Source of the DNA: Microbacterium gubbeenense DSM 15944
GTDB taxonomy: Bacteria; Actinomycetota; Actinomycetes; Actinomycetales; Microbacteriaceae
Direction: 5' to 3'
DNA length: 64,000 nt
NCBI RefSeq assembly: GCF_000422745.1
Contig: NZ_AUGQ01000008.1
Span: forward strand, 34,775-98,774
The notes below the pieces were generated by a model. The model did not search any database and was not told where the DNA came from. It saw nothing but the letters and a program-made list of their open reading frames with translations. Of this stretch, positions 24,786 through 33,320 are shown in pieces; the stretch's first letter is position 1, and the number at the start of each line of letters is the position of its first letter. A program made the translations under genes and the position numbers.

Positions 24786-24926
24786 TCAGGCCGCGACGCC
24801 TCGTGCTGCGCGCTTGGCGTCGCGACGCGCGCGGTACTGGGCGTTGATCTTCGGCGCGTTCACGGCCGACAGGATCGAGCTGACGACCGCCGGTGCGAGG
24901 AGCATGAGGAAGATTGCGATGTTCAT
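24786..24926 (-). CDS. Small single-helix membrane protein (46 aa)
   Basis: The product MNIAIFLMLLAPAVVSSILS continues to a basic C-terminus (AQYRARRDAKRAARGVAA), giving one membrane helix with a positive cytoplasmic tail. TAGCGT lies 7 nt and GGGGGAC immediately before the ATG. Its stop is 4 bp before the ATG of the frameshifted acidic membrane protein, so the two look like a translationally coupled pair. The function is unknown. Confidence 0.6.
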   Translation of the reverse strand: MNIAIFLMLLAPAVVSSILSAVNAPKINAQYRARRDAKRAARGVAA

Positions 24927-25177
24927 GTCCCCCACGCTACGAACCCGGTGCGACGGCCACATCCACCCAGAGGAGGACTTTCCTTCCTCCCCCGCAAGGC
25001 GGATGCACGACGACGTCACATCTGCCCTTCTCCAGCCGCACGGACGCATATCACGCGGTTCCACCGCCGAACTGCCGTCGTTGTGCATCGGCGTTGACAG
25101 AGGCCGACGGGTGCGCGTACTGTTTCACCGGTCCTGTCCCCGACGATCGGAACGAACTGGTGTGGATCTTCGCGTAA
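24914..25177 (+). CDS. Doubtful small zinc-ribbon reading frame
   Basis: In the roughly 400 bp between the small membrane gene (start 24926) and the ABC-F gene (25327), the only coding-like stretch is the end of this frame. It reads NCRRCASALTEADGCAYCFT (a C-x2-C-x9-C-x2-C zinc-ribbon spacing) and then GPVPDDRNELVWIFA. The first half looks non-coding and no start is convincing. It may be the remnant of a longer zinc-ribbon protein or chance, because the weak family-A copy A2 covers part of it. Nothing else is evident between 25178 and 25326. Confidence 0.2.
   Translation: MRCSCPPRYEPGATATSTQRRTFLPPPQGGCTTTSHLPFSSRTDAYHAVPPPNCRRCASALTEADGCAYCFTGPVPDDRNELVWIFA
25003..25088. repeat. Possible degenerate family A repeat, copy A2
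   Basis: ATGCACGACGACG (25003-25015) is nearly the reverse complement of CTGCCGTCGTTGTGCAT (25072-25088), with about 55 bp between, as in the other family-A copies. The match is weaker than in A1, A3 and A4, and the right arm overlaps a possible zinc-ribbon codon run, so chance similarity cannot be excluded. Confidence 0.35.
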
Positions 25178-25326
25178 TCACGCGCTGACCTCCCTCATTC
25201 TTCGAGGCATCCTCAGCGCATCGCGCTGATCTGCCGATCGCTCTTCGCTCTCGCGATCATGCGCGCCATCCCGCTATGGCCCTGCGCGAGCGATGCTCGG
25301 CGCGGGCACGACACTTCGGAGGCACC

Positions 25327-27060
25327 ATGCCCGCACTGACCTTTGACCATGTCTCGTTCTCGTGGCCCGACGGATCGGTCGCGCTCGAGAACGTGTCCGG
25401 CACCTTCAGCACCGGCAGGACCGGGCTCGTCGGACGCAACGGATCCGGCAAATCGACGCTGCTGAAGCTCGCCGCCGGCCTGCTCGCCCCCTCGAGCGGG
25501 CGCATCCTCACCGACGACGGCGAGGTCGCGGCCGCGCCCGGGTCCGCCGGACTTGCGGTGAACGATCGCGTCGCTCTGCTCCCCCAGAACCTCACCCTCG
25601 ACACCGGCATGCGCGTGGCGGAACTGCTCGGCGTCGCCCGCGCGCTCGACGCCGTGCGGGCGATCGCCGACGGCGACGCGTCGCCGCAGCGCTTCGACGA
25701 GGTCGGCGACGACTGGGACGTCGAGGCCCGCGCCGTCGCCGCGCTGGCCGAGGCCGGCCTCGAGCCCCGCATGCTCGACCGCACGGTGGGCGCGCTCTCG
25801 GGCGGCGAAGCGATGCTCGCCGCGCTCACGGGGATCCGCCTCGCCGGAACGCCCGTCACCCTGCTCGACGAGCCGACCAACAACCTCGACCGCGAGGCGC
25901 GGCACCGCGTGCACGACATGGTGCGCTCGTGGCGCGGGGCGCTCGTCGTGGTCTCGCACGATCTCGAACTGCTCGAGCTCATGGACGAGACCGCCGAATT
26001 GCATGAACATGTGTTCACACCGTTCGGAGGGCCGTACTCCGCGTGGCGCGAGGCGCTCGAGGCCGAGCAGGAGAACGCCGCGCAGGCCGTCGCCGACGCG
26101 AAGAAGGCGATGGCGAAGGAGAAGCGGCAGCGCATCGAGCTCGAGACCAAGATCGCCCGGCGCAATCGCGCGGGGAAGAAGAAGGCCGAAACGCTGCCCC
26201 CGATCGTCGCGAACGCCTACAAGAGGCGTGCGGAGGAGTCGGCGGGCCGACTGCGCATCGAGGCCCGGGAGAAGGAGGGATCCGCGGCCGCCGCCCTCGA
26301 CGCGGCCGATCGCCGCGTGCGCAACGACGACTCCATTGTGTTCGACCTGCCGGATCCGCATGTCGCGGCGGGCCGGCGGATCCTCACCCTCGGCGACGGC
26401 GAGCGCGAATGGATCGTGCAGGGGCCCGAGCGCGTCGCGCTCGTCGGCCCGAACGGCGCCGGCAAGACCTCCTTGCTGCGGGCGCTGCTCGACATCCCGA
26501 CGCACAAGTACGGCGCATCCGAGCCCGATCCGCAGGAACCCACCCCAGATGACGGAGATCCGGGCCCGAACTGCCGTACTCATGCATCGGACGACGACCT
26601 GCCGGCCTGGCGCCGGTGTGCGGAGGCGTCGGAGCTGCACACCGACCAGGTCGCGTTCCTGCCGCAGCGGCTCGACGGGCTCGACGACGCGGCATCGGCG
26701 ATCGACATCGTGCAGCGGGCGGCGCCGCACATGCCCGATCGCGAGCTGCGCAACCGGCTGGCCCGGTTCCTGATCCGGGGCGATGCGGTGCACCGACCGG
26801 TCGGATCCCTGTCCGGCGGCGAGCGCTTCCGCGTCGCGATCGCGCGGCTGCTGCTGGCGGATCCGCCGCCCCAGCTGCTCGTGCTCGACGAGCCGACCAA
26901 CAACCTCGACATCGACACGGCCCAGCACCTGCGCGCGGCGCTCGCGGCCTATCGGGGCGCGGTGCTGGTGGTGAGCCACGATCGGCCGTTCCTCACGGAT
27001 CTTGCGCCGGACCTCACCCTCGAGCTGCGCGACGGAAAGCTCACGGAGGTGCTCGCATAA
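25327..27060 (+). CDS. ABC-F family ATPase with in-frame repeat insertion
   Basis: The 577-residue soluble protein has two ATPase cassettes in tandem: Walker A GRNGSGKST, signature LSGGEAMLAALTG and Walker B TLLDEPTNNLD in the first, and GPNGAGKTS, LSGGERFRVAIARLL and LVLDEPTNNLD in the second. A basic helical linker with EKRQRIELETKIARR lies between them. It has no membrane domain, as expected for ABC-F proteins, which act on ribosomes (translation factors or antibiotic protection). An unusual segment of about 45 residues (PTHKYGASEPDPQEPTPDDG and on to WRRCAEASELHTD) splits the second cassette just after Walker A and coincides with a family-A repeat. GGAGG precedes ATG 25327. Confidence 0.9.
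   Translation: MPALTFDHVSFSWPDGSVALENVSGTFSTGRTGLVGRNGSGKSTLLKLAAGLLAPSSGRILTDDGEVAAAPGSAGLAVNDRVALLPQNLTLDTGMRVAELLGVARALDAVRAIADGDASPQRFDEVGDDWDVEARAVAALAEAGLEPRMLDRTVGALSGGEAMLAALTGIRLAGTPVTLLDEPTNNLDREARHRVHDMVRSWRGALVVVSHDLELLELMDETAELHEHVFTPFGGPYSAWREALEAEQENAAQAVADAKKAMAKEKRQRIELETKIARRNRAGKKKAETLPPIVANAYKRRAEESAGRLRIEAREKEGSAAAALDAADRRVRNDDSIVFDLPDPHVAAGRRILTLGDGEREWIVQGPERVALVGPNGAGKTSLLRALLDIPTHKYGASEPDPQEPTPDDGDPGPNCRTHASDDDLPAWRRCAEASELHTDQVAFLPQRLDGLDDAASAIDIVQRAAPHMPDRELRNRLARFLIRGDAVHRPVGSLSGGERFRVAIARLLLADPPPQLLVLDEPTNNLDIDTAQHLRAALAAYRGAVLVVSHDRPFLTDLAPDLTLELRDGKLTEVLA
26500..26586. repeat. Family A inverted repeat, copy A3, inside the ABC-F gene
   Basis: ACGCACAAGTACGGC (26500-26514) and TGCCGTACTCATGCA (26572-26586) are the two arms of family A at the usual separation. 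This copy lies wholly within the coding region and remains open in the gene's frame, adding residues THKYGASEPD through CRTHAS between Walker A and the Q-loop of the second ATPase domain, at a place where family members normally have a short loop. Confidence 0.6.
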
Positions 27061-27088
27061 TGCCCCGCCGCGCCGCTAGCCTGGCGCC

Positions 27089-28078
27089 ATGAGATTCGGC
27101 ATATTCATCCCGCAGGGCTGGCGCTTCGACCTGGTCGGCATCGACCCGTCCGAGCAGTGGAACACCATGAAGCGGCTCGCGCAGCGCGCGGACGAGGGGT
27201 CGTGGGAGTCGATCTGGGTCTACGACCACTTCCACACCACGCCCGAGCCGAGCGAGGAGGCGACCCACGAGGCGTGGACCCTCATGTCGGCGTTCGCCGC
27301 GTCGACCTCGCGCGTGCGCCTCGGACAGATGTGCACCTGCATGGGTTATCGCAACCCGACCTATCTCGCGAAGGTCGCCGCGACCGTGGATCACGTGTCC
27401 GCCGGACGCGTCGAGATGGGCATCGGCGGCGGCTGGTACGAGCACGAGTGGAACGCGTACGGATACGGCTTCCCCGAGATCGGCGACCGCCTGCGCGCAC
27501 TGCGCGAGGGCGTCGAGATCATGAAGCAGGCGTGGGAGACCGGATCCGCGACGCTCGACGGCCGCTATTTCCAGGTCGACGGCGCGATCGTGCGTCCGCT
27601 GCCGATCCAGCGCCCGGGAATCCCGTTCTGGATCTCGGGCGGCGGCGAGAAGGTCACGCTGCGCATCGCCGCGAGGTATGCGCAGTACACGAACTTCGCG
27701 AACGGCAAGCTCGACGAGTTCACGCGGAAGAGCGAGATCCTGCGCGATCACTGCGATGCCGTCGGCCGCGACTACTCCGAGATCGTGCGCTCGACGAACA
27801 ACAACATCGTCATCGGCGAGACCGAGGCGGAGGTCAAGGACCGCGTCGCCGCGATCGCCGCGCGCGTGAAGCCGCACCTGTCGGACGACGGATTCGCCCG
27901 CGAGATGTCGAAGTACGACGGCAACCCGGCGGTGGGAACGGTCGAGCAGGTCTCGGAGCACCTCCAGGCGCTGGGGGACGCCGGATCCGACTACACGATC
28001 AGCTACTTCCCCGAGTTCGCGTACGACACCAGCGGCGTGGAGTTGTTCGAGAAGAAGGTCATCCCGGAGCTGTCCTGA
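27089..28078 (+). CDS. LLM-class F420-dependent oxidoreductase
   Basis: The 329-residue product has the luciferase-like monooxygenase barrel typical of F420-dependent enzymes: the N-terminal MRFGIFIPQGW strand, SIWVYDHFHTT, RVRLGQMCTCMGYRNPTYLAK, and the GRVEMGIGGGWYEHEW cofactor/phosphate region, with PFWISGGGEKVTLRIAA later. It would use reduced F420 (or FMN) to act on an unknown small molecule. ATG 27089 is exactly 6 nt after TAGCCT, so a leaderless transcript is likely even though the ABC-F gene ends only 28 bp upstream. Confidence 0.88.
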   Translation: MRFGIFIPQGWRFDLVGIDPSEQWNTMKRLAQRADEGSWESIWVYDHFHTTPEPSEEATHEAWTLMSAFAASTSRVRLGQMCTCMGYRNPTYLAKVAATVDHVSAGRVEMGIGGGWYEHEWNAYGYGFPEIGDRLRALREGVEIMKQAWETGSATLDGRYFQVDGAIVRPLPIQRPGIPFWISGGGEKVTLRIAARYAQYTNFANGKLDEFTRKSEILRDHCDAVGRDYSEIVRSTNNNIVIGETEAEVKDRVAAIAARVKPHLSDDGFAREMSKYDGNPAVGTVEQVSEHLQALGDAGSDYTISYFPEFAYDTSGVELFEKKVIPELS

Positions 28079-28158
28079 CGCACGCTTCCGGTGACGCTAA
28101 CGGATCCTCGAGGCCGAGGGAGGGTCCGCGGGCGTCGCCGGAATCGCTCGCGGCCGCG

Positions 28159-28992
28159 TCATACGCGATGGATCGGCCACTGGGCGCCCGCCGCGAAGCT
28201 CGCGGCGATGAGGCCCGCCGTCGCGAGGACCACCGCGAGGTCGAGCCACCCGTAACGGAGCCCCGCAATGCGGATCCGACGGCCCCGCTTGTCGATCGTG
28301 GCGAAGGTGAACCCGCGCGCCTCGAGCGCCTCGACCGTCGTGCGCACCGACTTCGCCGTGTTGAGGAAGATCGGGTAGAACGCTTTCACGACGAGGGTCG
28401 CCCAATGGGCGAGGTGCCGCCAGCCGAGCAGGCCGGCTTTCGCGGGCGGCAGCTGCCTCAGCCGGTAGCCCTCCATCACGGTCGAGAACTCCTCGACGAG
28501 GATCGGCATCATGCGGTACCCGTACGAGACGGCGAAGGCGATCGTCGGCGGACACCTGAGGGCGAGCAGTGCGTCGGAGAGCTTCTCCGGATCCAGCGAC
28601 ACGAACGCCGCAAGGCTCGCGAGTGAGACGACGCCGATCTTCGCCGTGACCTCGGTCAGGGCGACGAAGGTCATGAAGTCTCCCCCGAACACCGTCGCGG
28701 CGAGCACGAGGTAGATCAGCTCGAATCCGAGCCCGATGACGAACAGCCCGAGCACGAGCGGTCCGACGCGTGCGAACGCCACCGAGAGCACGCCGATGAA
28801 GAAGAGACTCCCGATCGTCGTGAGGTTGTGCGTGAACCAGGGCGCGAGCGCCAGCATCAGGTACCAGCCGAGCACGGCGCGCGGATCCATTGCGGCGAAC
28901 AGACCGCCGCGCGTCGAGTAGGCGGTGCGGATCAGTTCGAGCTTGATCCACTCGACGCTCAGCACATCGCGCTGTTTGCGCGCGACGCTCAT
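28159..28992 (-). CDS. ECF transporter transmembrane subunit (EcfT)
   Basis: The 277-residue membrane protein is the T component of an energy-coupling-factor importer. It has helices at the N-terminus (DPRAVLGWYLMLALAPWF, IGSLFFIGVLSVAFARVG, ELIYLVLAATVFG) and the cytoplasmic coupling region with ALEARGF, corresponding to the second Ala-Arg-Gly signature that contacts the ATPases; ALLALRCPPTIAFAVSYGYRMMPIL is also typical. The start overlaps the stop of the fused ATPase gene by 4 bp. It is the last gene of the HAD-EcfS-EcfA-EcfT operon. Confidence 0.9.
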   Translation of the reverse strand: MSVARKQRDVLSVEWIKLELIRTAYSTRGGLFAAMDPRAVLGWYLMLALAPWFTHNLTTIGSLFFIGVLSVAFARVGPLVLGLFVIGLGFELIYLVLAATVFGGDFMTFVALTEVTAKIGVVSLASLAAFVSLDPEKLSDALLALRCPPTIAFAVSYGYRMMPILVEEFSTVMEGYRLRQLPPAKAGLLGWRHLAHWATLVVKAFYPIFLNTAKSVRTTVEALEARGFTFATIDKRGRRIRIAGLRYGWLDLAVVLATAGLIAASFAAGAQWPIHRV

Positions 28993-30689
28993 GCGCGCGC
29001 ACCTGTGGTCGTAAGGTGCGCCTCGAACTCGGCGACCGTGAGGGGAAGCGGATCCATGCCGAGTTCCTTTCCGAGCTGGACGACCTGCGGCGGCACGAGC
29101 CTCGAGGCCTCGAGCAGCGCCCCATCGGCGAACAGCTCGCGCGGCGGGCAGTCGGCGATGATCCGACCGCCGTCGAGCGCGATCACGCGGCTGGCCCACT
29201 CCGCGACGAGGTGCATGTCGTGGGTGGCGATCACGGCGCACGAGATCTGTCCGCTCAGCTCGGTGAGCATGGCGGTCACGTCGTCGCGGCTCGCGACATC
29301 GAGGCTCGCGGTGGGCTCGTCGAGCAGCAGCAGGTCGGGGCGCATGGCGAGTCCGATCGCGAGCGTCGCGCGACGCTGCTGGCCGCCCGAGAGCGTGCGA
29401 CCATCGCGATCCGCGAGATCCGTCAGGCGCACGCGCTCGAGGATCCGCGCAACGATCTCATCGGTCTCAGGATCCCGGCGACTGCGCGGGAACAGTTCGA
29501 CGTCATCGCGCACGCTCGGCTTGAGGAACATGCGCTCGGGGTGCTGATAAAGATATGCGGCGCGCTCGGCGAGCCGGCCCGCGCGCTTCGACCGCGTGTT
29601 CTCTCCGGTGAGGAACAGGTCGCCCGAGCGGGGCACCTGGATCCCCGCGAACAGACGCATCAGCGTCGTCTTGCCCGCGCCGTTCCCGCCGATGAAGGCG
29701 ACCCGGTCGCCCTCGTGAAGCTTCAGGTCGAGATCGCGGATCACGGGTTCGATCTCGCCCGATACGCTGCGGAAGCCATGGGTCACGCTTCGCGCTTCGG
29801 CGACGACGCGCCTCTGCTGCTCCTGCGGCGCCAGGATCGGCGCCGCGGGGTCACGCGCTTCGATGCAGCTGGCGCGCAGCAGGTCCGCGGCCTCGGTGAC
29901 TCCTCGGGCGACGTCGTCGATCCCCATTCGACTGAGCGCATCGACGACCTGCGGCGCAGGAATCCCGTGTTCGGCGAGCTCGCCCGATCGCGCGAGCGCC
30001 TCCCGCGCCGGCAGGTGCCACACGGGCGCGCCGTCGCTCATCAGCAGAACCGAGCGCGCGTACTGCGCGATGAACTCAGCGTGGTGCTCGATCGTGATGA
30101 CGGTGATGCCGCGCTCTCGGTTGAGCGTCGTCAGGCACTCGTACACGTCGTGCGCGGCGACCGGGTCGAGCTCGGCGACCGGCTCATCGACGACGATCAC
30201 CTCCGGCCGGAGGGCGAGCACCGATGCGAGAGCGACGCGGTGGGCCTGACCGCCCGACAGCTGCCAGACGAACCGGTCGGCGAGGTGTGAGATCCCTACC
30301 GCCTCGAGTGCCTCCGCGGTGCGCACGGCATGGTCGTCGAACCCGAAGTTGATCGGGCCGAACCCCACTTCGTCGCGCACTGTGGGGCGCACGAGCTGGT
30401 TCTGGAAGTCCTGATAGACGTAGCCGACCGTCCACGACAGCCGTGCGACCGACGACGCCCACGTGTCCTGTCCGGACACGACGACCGCCCCCGCGAACTC
30501 GCCCGACCAGTAGTGCGGCACGAGCCCGTTGAACGTCTTGCAGAGCGTCGTCTTGCCGGATCCGTTCCCGCCGACGATCGCGACGAAGCCGCCCCGCTCG
30601 ATCGTCAGGTTCACGTTGCGCAGCGTGTCGCGCGCCGCACCCGGATACCGGAAGCTGAGATCGCGGACCTCGATCACCGGATCCGTCAT
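28989..30689 (-). CDS. ECF transporter fused double ATPase (EcfA1-EcfA2)
   Basis: The 566-residue protein carries two ATPase cassettes in one chain, as in YkoD-type ECF modules. The first has GGNGSGKTT, LSGGQAHRVALASVLAL and VIVDEPVAELD; the second has GGNGAGKTT, LSGGQQRRATLAIGLAM and LLLDEPTASLD. Q-loops (YVYQDFQNQLV and YLYQHPERMFL) are of the ECF/CbiO type. ATG 30689 overlaps the S-component stop by 4 bp and the gene overlaps EcfT by 4 bp, so the importer subunits are tightly coupled. It powers uptake of the ligand bound by the S component. Confidence 0.92.
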   Translation of the reverse strand: MTDPVIEVRDLSFRYPGAARDTLRNVNLTIERGGFVAIVGGNGSGKTTLCKTFNGLVPHYWSGEFAGAVVVSGQDTWASSVARLSWTVGYVYQDFQNQLVRPTVRDEVGFGPINFGFDDHAVRTAEALEAVGISHLADRFVWQLSGGQAHRVALASVLALRPEVIVVDEPVAELDPVAAHDVYECLTTLNRERGITVITIEHHAEFIAQYARSVLLMSDGAPVWHLPAREALARSGELAEHGIPAPQVVDALSRMGIDDVARGVTEAADLLRASCIEARDPAAPILAPQEQQRRVVAEARSVTHGFRSVSGEIEPVIRDLDLKLHEGDRVAFIGGNGAGKTTLMRLFAGIQVPRSGDLFLTGENTRSKRAGRLAERAAYLYQHPERMFLKPSVRDDVELFPRSRRDPETDEIVARILERVRLTDLADRDGRTLSGGQQRRATLAIGLAMRPDLLLLDEPTASLDVASRDDVTAMLTELSGQISCAVIATHDMHLVAEWASRVIALDGGRIIADCPPRELFADGALLEASRLVPPQVVQLGKELGMDPLPLTVAEFEAHLTTTGARA

Positions 30690-31582
30690 CGCGCGTTCCG
30701 CTTCTTGCGGCGCCAGCCGACGAACAGCGCCGCGGCGAGCGCGAGCACGACGATCACGGCCGCGACGCTGATCCACAGGAACCCGTTGCCGAACTGTTCG
30801 CGGAAGTCTCCATCGACGGCTCCGATCTCGATGTCCCACGCCTCGAAGAAGGCGAAGAAGAACGACACGATGGCCGCGAGCGCGGCGACGAGGATGAACC
30901 ATGCCGACTTCGGCGCTGATCCGGGCACCCGGCGACCCGGCTCGCGCGGCTGCAGGCCGAGCATCGGCTCGATGCGCCCGTAGAGCGCGGGCACCAGCCA
31001 GAGCGCGGGGATGATGCCGAAGAGCACGCCGGACATCAGGATGTCGACGACGAATCCGATGCCCTCGAGCAGCAGCACCGATTCGGGCAGGCCCTTGACG
31101 TACTCGGCCTCTTCGACGCCGACGACGACCTTCGCGAGATCGACGACGGTCGAGAGGAACTTGTCGATGATGACGACGAGAAGAGCGCCGATCGAGACCT
31201 GCAGCTTGCTCAGCGGGTTGCGGATGACGGATCCGGCGATGTAGACCGCGAGGAACATCTGAATGAACCCCTCGACCTCGGCCAGGCCCGAGAAGTCGCC
31301 CATCAGCAGGTCGGTGAAGACGATCTCGCCCAGCGGGGCGCCGAGCGCGACCCAGAACGGGCTGACGAGCGCGGCGAGGGTGATCGGTACGAAGACGAAG
31401 TAGCTCACCGAGAAGTCGACGGGGCCGATCGTGATGTCGGGAATCACCTCGAGCAGGATGTTCGAGAGCCCGAACAGCGCCATCGACAGCACGAAGACCA
31501 TGAGGTTCTGCGGGGTCGAGGCAGCGGGCGATCCGGATCCGCGGAGCTGACCGCGGCGGTCGTCAGTGGAAGTGAGAGTCAT
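30686..31582 (-). CDS. ECF transporter substrate-binding membrane subunit (S component)
   Basis: The 298-residue membrane protein has about six helices in its first 220 residues (VFVLSMALFGLSNILLEVI, SYFVFVPITLAALVSPFW, and the amphipathic FIQMFLAVYIAGSVI region), then a polar stretch and two further helices near the C-terminus (SAWFILVAALAAIVSFFFAFF and WISVAAVIVVLALAAALFV). The first part fits an ECF S component, which sets substrate choice. The extra helices are unusual. GAAGGA precedes ATG 31582, 17 bp after the HAD gene stop. The substrate cannot be read from sequence. Confidence 0.8.
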   Translation of the reverse strand: MTLTSTDDRRGQLRGSGSPAASTPQNLMVFVLSMALFGLSNILLEVIPDITIGPVDFSVSYFVFVPITLAALVSPFWVALGAPLGEIVFTDLLMGDFSGLAEVEGFIQMFLAVYIAGSVIRNPLSKLQVSIGALLVVIIDKFLSTVVDLAKVVVGVEEAEYVKGLPESVLLLEGIGFVVDILMSGVLFGIIPALWLVPALYGRIEPMLGLQPREPGRRVPGSAPKSAWFILVAALAAIVSFFFAFFEAWDIEIGAVDGDFREQFGNGFLWISVAAVIVVLALAAALFVGWRRKKRNAR

Positions 31583-31599
31583 GGCGGCGATCCTTCGGT

Positions 31600-33207
31600 T
31601 CAGAGTGCGGGGACGGCGGTCGTGAGGAGGGCGATGACATCGCGCGGGTCGGAGACGACGTGTGTGGCGAGCCCGTCGGCCGCGGCGGCGTCGAGATCGG
31701 CATCTGCGGTGGATCCGCCGCGAACGAGCACGCGGCACGTGATGCCGGCCCGTCGCGCCGAGACAGCGTCGTTCTCAGGCTTGTCGCCGAGGAACACGGC
31801 ACGCGCGGGGTCGGCGCCGGCGATCGTGAGCGCGCGATCGGTGAGCGCCGCGGCGGGCTTGCGCGTTCCGACCTCGTCCGAGCACTCGTATGCGGCGATG
31901 AACTCGTCGATCCCATGGTCGCGGCACGCGGCGCGCACCGAACGCCCACTGATGGTGTTCGAGACGACGACCACGGGGATCCCTTCGGCGCGGCACGCCT
32001 CCAGAAGTTCACGGATCCCGTCTCGCAGCCTGCGCTTCGACTTCGCGAGCCCGTAACGGGCCATGATGTCGTGCGCCTCGGCCGCGAGCACCGCCCGCTG
32101 TCGGGGGCTGAGAGAGGCGCCGAACCAGTCGCGCCAGAACTCGACCGGCTCGACCTCCGGGATGCGAGACGCATCGGCCGCGGAATCCCGCCGCCTGACG
32201 CGGCGCTTGAACTCCGAATGCCGTATGCGCGCCGACGCGACGAGGCTCTCGACCTCCTCGGCGCTCACGCGGGCCTCGCCGTCCGGCGACAGCAGCGCCG
32301 CAAGCCAACCGGCGAACGCATGGATCGCGTGCGGGTCGCGCTCCGACTGCGATATCACCCCGCCGTGGTCGATGAGCAGAGCGGGCCCCCCGCGGTCCGG
32401 GCCCGGTTCCGCCAGCGGCGCTGAAGATCCGGACGCCTCGCGCAGCGCCGTGACGACGCCCTCCGGGGTGTCGTAGACGGCGTCGGCGCGGTCGGTGACG
32501 GCGAACGGCGGGTCGTCCGTGTGGTGGCTGCGGGTGAGGATCACGGCGCCGACTCCGGCACGGCGACCGGCGACGACGTCGCGGTCCTGCGTGTCACCTA
32601 CATACCAGCATCGCTCGGGAATCGCGCCGCACGCCTCCGCTGCGAGAGCGATGATGCCCGGGTGCGGCTTTCGCAGGCCGACCTCGTCGGAGTAGCACTG
32701 CACGGCGAAACGGCCCTCAAGGCCGTGCTCGGCGAGGACCTCTCGGTGGCTGCGCCCGGAATGCGCGTTCGAGACGATGCCGACGGGGATCCCGCGATCG
32801 TCTGCGAAGTCGAGGAGTTCCGGGATGCCGGGCCGCAGCGCGTGCGAGGAAAGCATGCGCGTGAGATCGCGGAGGAGATCTCCCGCCTCGGCGATGAGAA
32901 GTTCGCGAGCCGCGGCGGGCAGGTCGCTCGCGAGGAAGTCTCCGACGATCTCGCGCGGTGCGAGCTCGGTCGGGGCGAGCCTACGGCTCTGAGCGTGCTT
33001 CCAGTGCTTGAGCGCCACGAGGCCGGCGCGAAGTGCGGCCTCGAGACGCTCGGGAGTGACGCCGATCCCGGCGCGATCCATGCGGGCGGCGTGCTTCACC
33101 GCAACCGCACGAGAGCCGCCCGCGTTCTTCGCGGTCTGGAAGATCACCCCGCCGAAGTCGAGGAGAATGGCATCTGGAACGTTCCGGATCGTTGTCGCGT
33201 GGGTCAC
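31600..33207 (-). CDS. Tandem two-domain HAD-superfamily hydrolase
   Basis: The 535-residue protein is two HAD (haloacid dehalogenase-like) phosphatase units fused head to tail. Unit 1 has LLDFGGVIF (nucleophile D17), GIVSNAHSGRSHRE, DEVGLRKPHP and YVGDTQDRDVV. Unit 2 has LLIDHGGVISQ, VVVSNTISGRSVRA, DEVGTRKPAA and FLGDKPENDAV. In both the usual second Asp of the DxD motif is Gly, so phosphatase activity may be altered. The two units resemble each other closely in motif wording, pointing to duplication. GTG 33207 lies 7 nt after TAGCGT, and a palindromic operator overlaps its first codons. It opens the operon with the ECF importer. Confidence 0.85.
   Translation of the reverse strand: MTHATTIRNVPDAILLDFGGVIFQTAKNAGGSRAVAVKHAARMDRAGIGVTPERLEAALRAGLVALKHWKHAQSRRLAPTELAPREIVGDFLASDLPAAARELLIAEAGDLLRDLTRMLSSHALRPGIPELLDFADDRGIPVGIVSNAHSGRSHREVLAEHGLEGRFAVQCYSDEVGLRKPHPGIIALAAEACGAIPERCWYVGDTQDRDVVAGRRAGVGAVILTRSHHTDDPPFAVTDRADAVYDTPEGVVTALREASGSSAPLAEPGPDRGGPALLIDHGGVISQSERDPHAIHAFAGWLAALLSPDGEARVSAEEVESLVASARIRHSEFKRRVRRRDSAADASRIPEVEPVEFWRDWFGASLSPRQRAVLAAEAHDIMARYGLAKSKRRLRDGIRELLEACRAEGIPVVVVSNTISGRSVRAACRDHGIDEFIAAYECSDEVGTRKPAAALTDRALTIAGADPARAVFLGDKPENDAVSARRAGITCRVLVRGGSTADADLDAAAADGLATHVVSDPRDVIALLTTAVPAL
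33172..33189. promoter_or_regulatory. Palindromic LacI-type operator, copy 1
   Basis: ATCTGGAACGTTCCGGAT contains the perfect palindrome GGAACGTTCC with the central CG expected for LacI-family sites. It overlaps codons about 7-12 of the HAD gene, just downstream of that gene's start, where a bound repressor would block early elongation. Confidence 0.65.
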
Positions 33208-33260
33208 GAGGAAGACGCTACGAGCGCGGGGTGACGTTCGCGCGGCTCGCAGGTGAACGG

Positions 33261-33278
33261 ATCCGGAACGTTCCAGAG
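33261..33278. promoter_or_regulatory. Palindromic LacI-type operator, copy 2
   Basis: ATCCGGAACGTTCCAGAG is the inverted copy of the site at 33172, with the same GGAACGTTCC core. It sits upstream of the regulator's -10 (CACACT, 33309-33314) and of the HAD promoter region. The pair is about 89 bp apart centre to centre and could be bridged by a tetramer or by two dimers. Confidence 0.65.
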
Positions 33279-33320
33279 CGTCTTCGATCCGCTGCACCGC
33301 CGATCCGGCACACTGGATCT

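Noticed and set aside
28083..28120. Terminator between the F420-type oxidoreductase and EcfT
   Set aside because: CGGATCCTC and GAGGGTCCG can pair, but the loop is long and no T-tract follows, so I do not list it as a feature.
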